A stretch of DNA of 64,000 bases, from positions 2,534,842-2,598,841 of the forward strand of contig OZ020306.1 in assembly GCA_963971305.1 (NCBI GenBank), given 5' to 3'. The stretch is from Arcuatula senhousia (lineage: Eukaryota > Mollusca > Bivalvia > Mytilida > Mytilidae). The translations under genes were made by a program, and so were the position numbers. The notes beneath the pieces are model-generated. The model was not told where the DNA came from. It worked only from the letters and a program-made list of their open reading frames with translations, and did no database searches. Numbering within the stretch: the first letter of the stretch is position 1; the number at the start of each line of letters is the position of its first letter. Shown piece by piece: positions 23,655 through 35,275 of the stretch.

Positions 23655-23744
23655 GTTATAAAGAACACACTGAACCCCACATGGAGACCTTTCTCTGTAC
23701 CTGTCAATGTTATGTGTGGTGGAGATAATGATAAAAAGATCAAG
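23655..23744 (+). CDS. Copine exon 6 (C2B)
   Basis: This exon encodes residues 188-217, VIKNTLNPTWRPFSVPVNVM then CGGDNDKKIK. NPTW is the conserved C2 motif between strands. The acceptor is TTTTGTAG and the donor is AAG-GTCAGA. Confidence 0.95.
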
Positions 23745-23879
23745 GTCAGACATTTTTAGATAGAGAGTACAAGTAAAAACAATTATACACAAACAATTAA
23801 CTTTATTGTTAAGTGATCACAGAAAAAAGGAGATATTGCCAGCTGGATGATCATTTCTTTTGGACATATCCTTGTATTT

Positions 23880-24116
23880 ATACCCCTTTGCAAACAACAT
23901 TTGTGGGTTATATGAAAATTGTCCTGTCTGTTTATCCACGTATCCAGTAAGCCCAACTACTAAACTGCTTGTAGGATTTTGTTGAATTTTTATATAAAGA
24001 AGTACATCATTTGGCTATGTGTATGAAAAAATTATGGCACTTTTGAATATCATTCAAGGGGAGATAATTGAACTTTAGCCTTTTCCCATGTAGATTAAAA
24101 TAACAAGCAGGGGTAT
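23880..24116 (-). repeat. Single-unit decayed element R10 in copine intron 6
   Basis: The ends are ATACCCCTTTGC and GCAGGGGTAT. A left-end weak hairpin is followed by TGTCCTGTCTGTTTATCC. Only one core unit is present. Confidence 0.4.
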
Positions 24117-24241
24117 CCTTTTATGAGATCACTTACAGTATTCTTGATATTATGTTAACAAGGTAAAACTTATGTTTTGTATTTTTTTTGTACCTGAAGA
24201 AGCAATGTACCATTTACAAAAGTTTGGTTTCTTATTTTCAG

Positions 24242-24337
24242 TTTGATGTTTTTGACTATGACAGTGATGGGTCACATGATCTGATAGGAATATTTGAAAC
24301 TACAGTAACAGAAATGTCAAAGGCAGCAAACCAACCT
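24242..24337 (+). CDS. Copine exon 7 (C2B calcium loop 3)
   Basis: This exon encodes residues 218-249, FDVFDYDSDGSHDLIGIFET followed by TVTEMSKAANQP. The DYDSDG loop carries the calcium-binding Asp residues. The acceptor is TTATTTTCAG and the donor is CCT-GTAAGT. Confidence 0.95.
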
Positions 24338-26304
24338 GTAAGTATAATTGGTACCTTACTAAAGGGAGACTATTTATAGACAGGATGTACTTATGGCCAT
24401 ACAGCTCATAAAAGTTAATTGCAGTTAGAGTTTATTTGTGTGTTATGGTCTCATGTTCATTTACTCCATGCCCTTTCATAAAATGTTTACAAGATTATTT
24501 TGTACATGGTATTCTTTTTTTCAACTATTTATCAAAGTAGAGAAATTTCAAATATAAGCAGACACTATTATTATTGGTACATTATTGTTGTAATTAGATT
24601 ATTTGGTACACTTAGGCCATTTCATGTGTGCTATACTGGGCTATGTATTTATTTGCAATACCACTGGACCATATTATATTTAAATGGAAGAGGAGGGTCC
24701 AATGCCTTAAATCGCCCTGTTCAGTAATATTTTGTTATTTTCACTTCTGTTTGTATTGTATGTTGTGTCTGTTTCATATGAAAAAGTTATGGTACCCCAT
24801 TGATATTTATTATGCTGTTGAATTTGCATCAGTACAGATCAATTTCAACAAGAGCCAAAGTGCATCGGAACTTGCCAATACTGAAGACTTTCAACGTTTG
24901 CATTTTAAACTTCATTTTATATTGTGTCCAGCTGTGTCAGGTGATACAAATCTCTTTGCAGACAATTAACATTTTTGTTGTAAAAATATCTTTTAATGTT
25001 GCTTAAACCTAAAGTATAAAATCTAGGCATTTAGTATTTGGTTTACACTTAGGGTTGTGGTCTTTGCAACTTGCACTGTGCAGTATGACCCTGTCCCCAT
25101 TTTCATGCTTGAACAACTATGTGTATTAGGTCTTTTTTGGGGTTATTAACTTCTTTGTAAGACATTGGTTAAAAATGATTTTCCTGAAAAATATAATACA
25201 AAGGCCATCTGACATTTTATATACAGACACTTTGGGTTCTGGTCTATCCAACTGTCACCATGCCATGTGACCTTGACTCAATTTTTCACCCTTGAACAAC
25301 TCTGAATTTATGTCTTTATTGGTGTCGTAAACTTCATTGTTAGACTTTAGTGGAAAATGAATTTCCTGAAAAGAATGATACTAAGGTATCTGATATTTAA
25401 TATGCACTTTGTGTTTTGGTCTATATGCTTGTACCATGCCATGTGACCCGTTGTCATGCCTCAACAACTTTGTAAACTTAGGTCTTTTTTTGAGCTTGTG
25501 GTTTACTAAAGACCTAGATAGACTGTGAATAATTTTCACAGTGTGAGAAAAACTTTTAGTGGCCAAAGGTATTTTTTGGTGGAAAAAAAAACAAACATCA
25601 TGTGTGATGCTAGAACATGTCGAGTGCAAATATGTATTTTTTAAAAACCAGTACCCGGTATTCTAATTATGCTACTGCCATAATACTAATAGCTTAACTA
25701 AGATTCTAAAATTTATTTATAATTTCTTTGGTACAAAGCTACAAATAACTGTTTTACAAAAATAAATCTTTTTTTCTGCAACTGTTACTATTCTCTATTT
25801 ACTCTTTACAGTGACTTCTATGACACACATATACCATCTACCTATAACATTCATCATTAAGCTGCCATGTTAAACTTAAATTTCCTGAGATTTTACTAAA
25901 AACTAAAAATATCCACAAATATTCACACTGTTTTATTGTATTTGGGAGTAGAAAATCAATCACTATTGCTAATATGTCCTAGATAATCTCAGGCTGAACA
26001 CACTAGTTGTGAATTTTGGCATTTTTCTATCAGCGGTGATACAAATTACATTTTTCACTTTTGGATATTCAAATTTTTTGATGGTTTAATTGATATCTCA
26101 AAGATATTCTTTGACACATATAGGATAATACATGTACATGTAATACACCAATTGATATATCCACTGAGTATAAACCATTTTATAAATTCCTCCTATATAA
26201 GTTCTGCTAAAGACTATCCTCATTGTTGACCACTACATGTAATACACAAGTTAAAATATCCACTGAGTATAGACCAGTTTTATAAATTTCTCCCCTATTC
26301 ATCC
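24338..26304. other. Copine intron 7, left part
   Basis: No gene is supported. Three loosely related segments near 25040-25160, 25210-25370 and 25380-25500 share a TTGAACAACT or TCAACAACT motif followed by GTCTTT. They are probably an old decayed repeat of about 170 bp. Confidence 0.4.
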
Positions 26305-26559
26305 TCATTGTCTGAATGGTTTCATGGCGATCATATTCTCTGTCACAGTCAGTGGTAGATTGATCACCTTCAGTAAGGCCTCACACACGTCCTTCAGTGC
26401 CTCGATGCACGCTGTGAAGGGTATCAGTAGTACGTACAACCAGGCTATGATAAAGGCTACAGGCCAGGCTAATAACCATAGAATCAGGAACCAGATGATG
26501 GCCCAGATAATGCCTGGACACCCTGGACTACCACCTCCGCTAGCTTGCCCTCCCTCCAT
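26305..26559 (-). CDS. Small Trp-rich membrane protein, paralogue A
   Basis: 84 aa. I do not recognise the family. A short Gly/Ser-rich N-terminus is followed by a hydrophobic block at residues ~17-52. The block includes WAIIWFLILWLLAWPVAFII and WLYVLLIPFTACI, long enough for two membrane helices or a re-entrant hairpin around the Pro. The amphipathic C-terminus has EALKDVCEALLKVINLPL and ENMIAMKP. It is about 85% identical to paralogue B over the 67-residue core, with changes that are mostly conservative, which supports real coding selection. An acceptor (TTTTTTCAG on the minus strand, ending at 26570) lies 10 bp upstream of the ATG. It fits the strong donor at 28420. The gene is antisense within copine intron 7. 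Confidence 0.75.
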   Translation of the reverse strand: MEGGQASGGGSPGCPGIIWAIIWFLILWLLAWPVAFIIAWLYVLLIPFTACIEALKDVCEALLKVINLPLTVTENMIAMKPFRQ

Positions 26560-26569
26560 TGTCTAAAAC
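26560..26569 (-). other. 5' UTR part of paralogue A coding exon
   Basis: This is the short leader between the splice acceptor and the ATG of paralogue A. Confidence 0.55.
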
Positions 26570-26603
26570 CTGAAAAAAACACAAATCTGAAATCAAATCA
26601 TGG

Positions 26604-26821
26604 CTACTGTGATTTCATTATTATTTGTGGGGTATCAATTTTCATGGTTTTCGTGGATCACCTTGACCACAAAATTTAATACCTCACAAAAAGGAAATTA
26701 AATTTAGCATTGATCTGAATACTGCAAGTTTTCGAATCATAAAATAATGAGTCCACGAAATGATCCGTTTTCATCAAACCACGAAAATTGGTATCCACGA
26801 AAATAAATGAAACCACAGTAG
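26604..26821. mobile_element. MITE, family E copy 1
   Basis: The inverted ends begin CTACTGTGATTTCATT and end AATGAAACCACAGTAG with small mismatches. The subterminal parts pair too (TTTTCRTGG and CCACGAAAA). A relative lies at 41743-41905. There is no coding capacity. Confidence 0.65.
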
Positions 26822-26849
26822 AAAAGAGGAGATAAATTATTTGGTACAG

Positions 26850-27025
26850 ACATCCAAGTTATTCCTGGACACTCTATACTCCCTCAATAGTTTAAGCCCT
26901 AAAAAACACAAATCTTAGATAAATCCATGGCTATGATGGACTGAAAAGGGAAAATATTTGGTACAGATCGCAAAGTCATTCCTGGACTACCACCACCACT
27001 AGCTTGCCCTCCCTCCATTTTATAT
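26850..27025 (-). repeat. Two decayed copies of the 5' edge of paralogue A
   Basis: The segments 26850-26930 and 26965-27020 repeat the start region of the small membrane protein gene. The second keeps the run ACTAGCTTGCCCTCCCTCCA, equivalent to the first codons. The first keeps CCTGGACACYCT and an AAAAAACACAAATCT leader motif. Neither encodes the hydrophobic domain. Confidence 0.65.
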
Positions 27026-28419
27026 ATATGTAAAATAAATGTTAAACAAAAATTTTATATGGGGTTTATTTTTGGTTGGTTTTCAAAAAGTGAAAATCAA
27101 GGTTATAGAATGGTGACTTTAAAGATGGGCAGACGGAGAAAAAAATTTTGTAACAGTTTTCTTAGCAAATACTAATCACATTCACTTGATTTAATTATAA
27201 TTAAAGGGTCTTAATTTACTGATAAAAATGTAACTGCTTTTAACTAATGATAATTTACATGAAGCAAATGATCCCCTCCTATCAGTGTATGAGCATCATC
27301 ATGTTGAAAGCCTTCCTATGACTTTGGGACGAAGAACAACAATAAAATACACTGTTCATTGGCTATGTTTATTTGAAAAATTGATTTTGTCTCATGTATA
27401 TTTACTCCATATCTTTTCTTTGATTTTGTCTCATGTATATTTACTTCATATCTTTTCTCTTTCAAATTAAATGGTTGATCTTACATATTGATAGTTAAAT
27501 GGCTATTTGTTATGCAATATTACACATTAGTTGTTTACAAACAAATATTTGACCACTGTTAATAAAGGTGACACAATTTAATTTTATATTGAACATGCTG
27601 TAAACTATATTATTTCCTTTTTTGAAATTTTCTTTTCGGAATGACATAATTAATGGAAACAAATTCAGTGAGAGACTCATTAAGAATTTAGACCAAATTG
27701 CTATTTTACTTTTAATGTATGAACTATATATTTCGTATTATAAAGTTCCATTGTGGTTTTTTTCTTTCTTGGAATTTGGGTAAGCATCATATAACATTTT
27801 ATTAAAATACATAAATTACAATTATTATTTATTTATTATGATAAGAATTTATAATACTGCAGATAGTAAAGGGAAATCTAAGTTACCATGGAATTTTATT
27901 CTAATTTAGGATACCCTGGTATTCATTATCATACTCTACTAATATTGTCTCTAAATTTTAGCAATGTGCCTAAATAATTCAGTTTCATTCATAAAAATCC
28001 TTTAAGTATCTTACAAAAAGAAATTCAGTATATGATATATTCTGATTTAAATGTGTCACACACTGGATCGATAGTAACTTGATTCTCATTTTTTAAAGGA
28101 ATTTTATTTTTTGTTAGAATCAGCAGGCTTTAGATATTCTAACCCTGACATTCCTCCAAAAAACTTTTTAAAAAATATATTTAAAATAAAACCTATCAAT
28201 TTATTAACAATTTTATTTCTCTCTCTTGTATTCTTATATATCAGTGTCAAGTTTCATTGCTATAAATTAAGAAAACAAATATTAAGTGATAATTTGTAAC
28301 CCACAAATAGCATGGTCAAAAGAAATAATTGGTTTTGTATTTGAAAGTTTCACAGATTAAAGAAAAACATGTTATAAGATAATGATAAAGTCTACACGTA
28401 ACATTAATATAACCCTTAC
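27026..28419. other. Copine intron 7, middle; leader intron of paralogue A
   Basis: No gene is supported. There is a 38-bp tandem duplication at about 27387-27462 (TTTTGTCTCATGTATATTTA repeated). Confidence 0.5.
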
Positions 28420-28600
28420 CTTGATATTTCTGTGTCCACTTCTCTATTGACGTCCAGCGTCATTGATTAACTTGGGATTTTGTTGACATGACCTAGATAA
28501 CGCCCATTGTACCCGGGGACTTTAAATCCTGAAGTTGGTATGTGTACCGTTCTTTGTGGTCTTCAGGCTTTTATTAAGGAGGTGTGATATTCAATTGATT
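28420..28600 (-). other. Candidate leader exon for paralogue A
   Basis: On the minus strand the sequence reads AATATCAAG then GTAAGGG, a strong donor after 28420. The stretch is GC-richer than the intron and has no long frame. This fits a non-coding first exon spliced to the acceptor at 26570. The transcription start is not defined. Confidence 0.4.
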
Positions 28601-29007
28601 TTTGTATATCAAAATTTTGCTGACAAATTTATAGAAAGGATCAGTAAAATTTTATTGCAGTAAAATGTTTACGCAGTTATATTTTGATAGGATAAATAAA
28701 GTTATTTTTGTATAGTCCTAAATAAAAGTTTCTAACCACAAAACTGATTTACATTTTTTCTAGCGTTGAGTTCAGTAATTGAGGCAATTTGCATTTTTGT
28801 CAAATATACCAAGTAGAATGACAAATAAGCCTTTAACAACCTAATTATGTGCTCTATTCTCTCCAAAGAACAGAATATTTGCATTTTAAAAAATCTGTCA
28901 TTGTCATTTTGATCAGCTTGTTAGCTCAATGAATTTGTTCATTTGTTAGTTATTTAGGGAGATTTTTTAGGTACAAATTGCAATGACGATTCTTTGTAAA
29001 TAGAAAA

Positions 29008-29340
29008 TAATGAGATGTGGAATAAGTGTATGCTACACAACTCACATAAAAAGCCTTAATTTAGAAAAAAAAACACAATGGAAAACCGCCAGCAGCCTTC
29101 ACAAGTCCAATAGGCGCTGCTCACGGTTCTGCAATAGGTCCAAGGTCTAAATAAAATGCATATAATTCAAATCCATGCAGTTCTAAAATAGTCAGAGATA
29201 GACCCCTTCTTCAGCAAGGAACAGAAAACATCAAAAAGACAAGTACAAACAAAAGTTTTGTCAAAGATTCCTGGCTAATAGAACAGGCACATATAAAATT
29301 TGTCAGGGTTAAGCTAGTTTTTTGGGCCCAACCTTCACCT
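29008..29340 (-). repeat. Dispersed family A, inverted copy
   Basis: This is the reverse complement of the family, from GAGATGTGGAATAAGTGTA at one end to CTAGTTTTTTGGGCCCAACC at the other. It is more diverged than the two plus-strand copies. Confidence 0.7.
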
Positions 29341-29598
29341 ATCAATATTCTCAGACAGTAAAAGTACAAAAATTAAGATGATTATGAAAAACCAAAAACA
29401 CTACTTTAAAAAAAAAAAGTAATTTACAAAATACAATTTTATTAAACATACAAGTATCATGCATAAATAGATATAAAACAAATTGCTGAAAAATGTGTAA
29501 ATGTTTCTAATGTTTAATATGATTGCCCTGATAAGAAGAAGATTTGAAATTAAAAAAAAAATGCTTTAAATATACAGTCTAGATTTTGAGCAGACATC

Positions 29599-29865
29599 CT
29601 ATCCTCCACATAGTGGTTTCATGGCGATCATATTCTCCGCACATGTCAGAGGTAGATTTATGACTTTGAGCAGTGCCTCACAAGCCTCCTTTAGAGCATC
29701 TATACAGGCAGTGAACGGAATCAATAGTACATAGAGCCAGGCTATAAAGAATGCCACAGGCCATGCTAGGAACCACAAAATTAGAAACCATAGAATTGCC
29801 CATAGAATCCCTGGACAAAGATCTGCCCTGCCACTTCCTTCACCAGAGCCTTCTCCTGATCCCAT
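29599..29865 (-). CDS. Small Trp-rich membrane protein, paralogue B
   Basis: 88 aa. It is the paralogue of the 84-aa protein about 3 kb away on the same strand. The N-terminus has a GSGEGSGEGSG tract that differs from paralogue A. The core has CPGILWAILWFLILWFLAWP and VAFFIAWLYVLLIPFTACI, and the tail has KVINLPLT and ENMIAMKP. Charged residues are rare before the tail, which favours an integral or hairpin membrane protein with both ends on one side (inference). A separate acceptor, CTTTCTTTTCAG on the minus strand ending at 29957, precedes a leader of about 90 bp. Function unknown. Confidence 0.75.
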   Translation of the reverse strand: MGSGEGSGEGSGRADLCPGILWAILWFLILWFLAWPVAFFIAWLYVLLIPFTACIDALKEACEALLKVINLPLTCAENMIAMKPLCGG

Positions 29866-29956
29866 TGTGTGATATCTTAATGTCTATAGTCAGGCGCTAT
29901 TGAATTGTATGCTGGTCTCCTTAAGTGTCTTTAGTTATTTCCTGTACAAAAACAGT
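29866..29956 (-). other. 5' UTR part of paralogue B exon
   Basis: This is the leader between the splice acceptor (ending 29957) and the ATG at 29865. Its upstream exon was not identified. Confidence 0.5.
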
Positions 29957-30429
29957 CTGAAAAGAAAGAGAAAATTATGATATAACAAACTGTTAAAGCA
30001 CAATGGATCTGTTAGAAAGATGTTGGTTTATTCAGCTTTTTCTTGAATCAGTAATGGCTCTCTGCTATGTAATGCCTTGTGTTTTTTTCTTTTCAGCGTT
30101 AGTTAAAGCATCCTCAAGCTCACTTTAACTAAAACTTATATACCCCTTCACCTTGAAATGTATGGTGTATTTGAACATGCCAAATATCTCAACTACTTAG
30201 CCTTTTTCCTGAAATTTTGAATGTTTAAAATGCATGAAATAAATTAATATGCTAAGTACAATTTTTTTTTTTTTTTTAGATAAAAAATACCTTAAATTTC
30301 CAAAAATTAAGAAACCTCCATAAAGTAATATCACTATTTGCATGAATGTCCAATACCTAACTCCAATTATGAATTATATCCGTACAGAAACCACTAACAA
30401 GTTCTTATATGAATCTCATAAGAAACTTA

Positions 30430-30830
30430 CAAGATTCATACAAGATTCCTATGCAAATTAGTTTGCTTATGTGAGGAAATTGGTAGTTCATATATGAAGG
30501 AAATTTCTAACACGGTCCTCGCATGATGCTGATGTTAGATTTTCAACGAGTATGTTAGAAATAATTCCAACCATCAAGGTTTTAACAGATTTTTTCAAAG
30601 TTCTTCTTTCTCATGTTAGATTCACGTTAGAAATTTGGACATAGAAATTTTGAGTTCTCAATTCTAACAGAAAATATATGGAAAAATCACAAATCAGATT
30701 TCTCATATGAGATTTATGTTAGAAATAAAAGCATAGAAAATTTAGGAAATTAAGTTTTGCAGAATACTCATTATATTTCTAAGATGAAATTTCTAACATG
30801 AGAATTATGTTAGAATTTTCATATTTTATG
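30430..30830. repeat. TTAGAAAT/CTAACAT-rich segment, left block
   Basis: Dense repeats of ATGTTAGAAAT and its complement (TTTCTAACAT) form many short inverted pairs. The same motif set recurs at 31965-32270. Confidence 0.55.
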
Positions 30831-31119
30831 CCCATGATGCATTTAACAGGAAATTGTTTTGATCCAATCAAATTCATTTTGTTACACATTTTAAAAATTG
30901 AAAATTTACAAGAAGATGCAAGAAGAATGTGTCTTGATCTAATAGACTTAAAAGTTTTTTGTAAGGATTTATGTTTTCAAATAAAGGTAATTTATATTTA
31001 TTAAATGCATACATGTTGTTTTGAGAGATTAATTTATATGTAAATGACTGTTAAAAGCATCTTAAAAAATAAAATGCAACTAATTAATAGAGGCACAATT
31101 AGTATGGGAATTTTGGACA

Positions 31120-31565
31120 TAACTAGGGAAAACCCGCGAATTCGCGGGGAAACGATCGTTGCGTTGCTTCAAGAAATAGACCAAACAATAAACATTGCAT
31201 TTACATGTAAACAGAGGAAATAATTGCAAATATTATAAAAGAAGGGGACAAAACATTTTCAGATAAGGAGAATAAACTTTACAGTTAGTTTCGGGCGCTT
31301 CCTAGTGGTTTTAGTATGACCATCGGAAACTTGTTCATATTTGTAATTCCGGAACGATGACGGATATAACTTTCCGGACCAATTAATTAGGTTAATTAGC
31401 AAACTGCAGACAAAATTGCATATGTGCTAATGTAATTTTTAAAGGGCACAATCATTCCCTATTTTTGATATATTAACCTTAGTCGTATCATTTGTTGTTT
31501 GGGCTGCAACCCGGCTAGAAAAAAACGCTTCGTTATTTTAGTAGTATAGATACTACATTATTCAA
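31120..31565. repeat. Segment with CCCGCGAATTCGCGGG palindrome
   Basis: A perfect 16-bp palindrome at 31133-31148 starts a GC-richer island in a very AT-rich region. The island ends near GTAGTATAGATACTAC, another short palindrome at about 31540-31556. It looks like a small inserted element but no family is recognised. Confidence 0.4.
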
Positions 31566-31964
31566 AATTGAATTTTATTATTATTATTGAAACATTTTAA
31601 TTAAATTACTTTAGAACAACTAGTATAAAAAATTAAAATAGCATAATTTACTTTATCCTGTTATATCTATATCATTTATTTAAGGTATATGCTTCATTTT
31701 TTTACCTGTATATATTTTGATTGTCATACATGTACATGTAATAATGAGTATTATAATTATTAAGTCTTCATTTTATATTAATCTTAATTCTATTCTCAAT
31801 GTGAATATAATCTAGGCATGATGGTCTATAAAGTTTAAACAAATGACACATTTAGCATGTTTAGTAAGTTATGTACATGTAGCACAAACATGTTACATGT
31901 ACAAAATGTATGTATTCAGAATTAAGTCAGGCCCTTATTCCTGGTTATTATCTTATTTTACGCC

Positions 31965-32270
31965 TTTTTTAAATTTCTCACGTGAGTAAAAGAAGTGAGA
32001 AATTTCCTCATGTGAGGAAAATTTTTTCACGTAAGATTTTATATCTGAATACCAAATTTCTTTTTAAGGAAATTCTCATATGATATCTCATGTTAGAATG
32101 ACCTCGCGAGATTTTTAACATGCAAATTAGGTTAGTTTCTAACATCCTGGCTTAAAATTCTAATATGGTTTCTAACCTCATTTGCATGTTAAAAAACTCG
32201 TAAGAAAATAATGTTAGAAACTAACATGAGAAAACATATTAGATTCTCATATGGTACATGTTAGTTGTTT
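31965..32270. repeat. TTCTAACAT-rich segment with 29-bp-arm hairpin
   Basis: The arms at 32107-32135 and 32172-32200 are inverted (CGAGATTTTTAACATGCAAA pairs with TTTGCATGTTAAAAAACTCG) around a 36-nt loop. Flanking sequence repeats TCTCATATGR and TTAGAAAC motifs. It is related to 30430-30830. Confidence 0.65.
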
Positions 32271-32631
32271 TTGGTAAGGGATATATATGATATATGCATG
32301 AGCAGTGTAAATGTTTACCATATTGGAGTTTCTATGTTTTGACATGTGGCCATAGCAAATTCAAGTTATCTGTACTTATAAAAATGTTAGATATCTGATA
32401 AAAAAAATTACCTCTGATCAGATTTTCATAAGTCTGCCCACTTGGTAACAGTCATTACATGGATGAAATTATTGACTACACCCTGAATAAATATCGTCTA
32501 TTATACTCTACTTATTTGGAGAGAACAAACATTGATGTTTGACAGAGTATAAAATTTGACCTTGTAATAAAATATGGGTAATATTCGGGTCAGTGAAAGT
32601 GGCAGTGCACCCAATAAATGCATGTAATTTG

Positions 32632-32664
32632 TTAAACCATAGATTTATATACATCTATGGTTAA
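32632..32664. repeat. Short hairpin
   Basis: TTAAACCATAGAT at 32632-32644 pairs with ATCTATGGTTAA at 32653-32664 across a short loop. There is no T tract or gene end to suggest a specific role. Confidence 0.5.
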
Positions 32665-34215
32665 ACCAATAAGCATATTAAGTCATGTAAGTAGGATTTT
32701 TTGTATCTCAGTTTTTCAAGAGGGAAGTTCCATTCAAAAGTTCTGAATATTAATGATAGCATCAATTTAAAAATTAAATGATTTTCATACTTCATTTAGT
32801 TTTTTTTTTCAATTTGCCCTACTTTTTTGTATCGGCAATGGCATAAATGGAATGTATGTTGTATAAAGAATCCTAATCATCTTTGATGTTTTTATATATC
32901 CTTCCTCAAGCCTCGTTGCATATATTGGGCTCTGTACAATTATACTTTTAAAAATAGAATTTTTTCAGCCAAATTTAATATATTAATTATCAAGTCTTTG
33001 ATCATTTCGATAGGAAATGAGAAAGCCAGGTCATGGTTATTGAGTACAAATTTTAATTGATCGAAATCAATGTAAGTTTTACCCATTGAAAGTATTTGTT
33101 TGTCAGAGTTTAATTGTGAAATAGAATATCATGCATAGGTATAGTGATTTGATTGTATTATTGGCACTTGACAGACAGTCTTGACAGAGACAAAAGTACA
33201 TTCTATTTATTAATATTAATATGTAAAAAGCAAATATTGGGGGGTTGTTATAGAAAGTTTGATCAAAACATATCTTTTGAAAAGAAAGCAAAAACTTGAA
33301 AGAGTGAAAGAGTCTTGTATATAATACATTGTACTTAGCATTATCATGATTATGCTATTTCTTCAAAAAGATCTGTAGACACATTTAATTTTTATACGAC
33401 CGCAAAAAATTTGCGGACGTATTATGGTATGATGCTGTCGTCGTCGTCGTCGTCGTCGTTGTCTGTTAACTTTTTAGTGTTTCCACAATAACTTTAGTTC
33501 CAGTTATCCGATTGCTATGAAACTTTACAATGATGTTCCTTACCATAAAAGGATGCATGGGATTGATTTTGGGGGTCCCCCCATTTTTCGTTTAGAAATT
33601 AGGGGCCAAAAAGGGCCAAAAATACTACTTTTTTGTTTGTTTCCACAATAACTTTAGTTCTAGTTATCCAATTGCTATGAAATTTGACAGTGATGTTCCT
33701 TACCATACAAGGATGAATGGGATTGATTTTGGGGGTCCCCCCTTTTTTGTTTCGAAATTAGGGGCCCAAAAGGGGAAAAAAATTCAAATATTTTACTTGT
33801 TTCCACCATAACTTTGGTCCTAGTTTGCCTATTGCTGTGAAATTTGTCAAGAATGTTTCTTACAATAAAAGAATGAACCTGATGAATTTTTGCGCCCCCC
33901 TTTTTCTCCGTTGTGTAATTAGGGGCCAAAAGGGGCCATAATAAAAACTTTTTTATTTGTGGTCCGATTTTGAAATTTTTTTTTACATGTTTGTTCTTGT
34001 CAAATAGCAGATACAAAATTAAGAATTAATTTTTGCGACCCCCCCTTTTTCCCCCTATTACGTAATTAGGGGCCAAATGGGGCCAAAATCGAAACTTTTT
34101 TATTTGTGGTCTGATTTTGAAATTTTTTTTTGCAAGTTTATTTTTGTCAAGTAGCGAATCCAAATTTGAGAATTTATTTTTGCGACCCCCACCCCTTTTT
34201 CACCTGTTACCTATT

Positions 34216-35275
34216 ATAGATAAAACTTCATTAGAGAAAGTGCATCTTAATTTTTGTAAATTTTTATTAGGAACAAAAAAATCCTCATCTAATATTGGTG
34301 TGCGGTCAGAGCTTGGAAGATATCCATTAGAAAATTTCATACATTCACAATCTATTGTATTATATTGCATCTTAATTTTTGTAAATTTTTATTAGGAACA
34401 AAAAAATCCTCATCTAATATTGGTGTGCGGTCAGAGCTTGGAAGATATCCATTAGAAAAATTCATACATTCACAATCTATTGTATATCTGGCTCGACTTC
34501 ATACTGATGATATAAATCCACTTCTAAAAGAGGCGTTTGAACTAACTAAGATCTTAGATTCAAACAGCATTTATTCTTGGTACACCTATGTAAAAGATAT
34601 CTCTCCGAACCAAGAAATAGGAGAAAATATTATTAATTGTAAAACAATGAAAAATGTTAAAAGCTTAAAATCTAATATAAAAGTAGAAGTAAATGACAAG
34701 TTCAAACATTTATTCTCTGATAAAATTCAGGGTTTTGATGAAAATAATAAGCTCTTTCTCTATAAAAAACTAAACCCTACCCTAGAAGGAGAGTATTATT
34801 TGTCAGATTCTTTATTTCATTTGAGACAAATCTTTACTAAACTTAGAATAAGTGATCATAATCTGGAAATTGAGAGGGGAAGATATTTCAAAATTCCCCG
34901 CCATGACAGATTATGTAAAACTTGTAATATTCTTGAGGATGAAATGCATTTTCTTTTAAATTGTAATATAAATAAAAAAATCAGAGAAAACCTTTTTAAT
35001 TTAATAAGAACAGATGATTCAAATTTTATTAATATGTCAGATGAAAATAAAATGGTCTATTTGCTTAACCCAACAAATCATAATCATATAAGAATGTTTG
35101 GCTTCTTTTTTAAACAGTCATTAGAACTGAGGGCAGAGGTCTCATAACTTGCTATATGTTTATTTGTCTAAAATAATATTATCTTCATGTTTACATTTAA
35201 ATATGATATGTATATGTTCTGTCACAAACTGTTTTTTGTATGTTTATATGACAATAAAAAAAAAAAATTATATTA
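34216..35275 (+). mobile_element. Non-LTR (LINE) 3' fragment nested in R6
   Basis: The insertion splits an R6 core unit: the host sequence runs up to CCTATTA on the left and resumes AAGGGGCC on the right. It ends with AATAAA-like sequence and a poly(A) run at 35250-35264, followed by TTATATTATATTA. Only the C-terminal part of a LINE protein remains. A possible target duplication is only about 5 bp (TATTA) and is uncertain. Confidence 0.75.
34365..35147 (+). pseudogene. LINE ORF2 C-terminal domain fragment
   Basis: 260 aa are open. The start has LNFCKFLLGTKKSSSNIGVR and SELGRYPL, a common post-RT segment in metazoan LINE proteins. Near the end is a zinc-knuckle-like RLCKTCNILEDEMHFLLNC (Cys-X2-Cys, His, Cys). 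No polymerase domain is present, so it is a dead 5'-truncated copy. The first ~125 bp are tandemly duplicated: the segment at 34241-34365 recurs from 34366, changing one residue. No stops occur in the retained part. Confidence 0.75.

Noticed and set aside
33675..34016. A 113-aa minus-strand gene
   Set aside because: It is a chance frame across the R6 core units.
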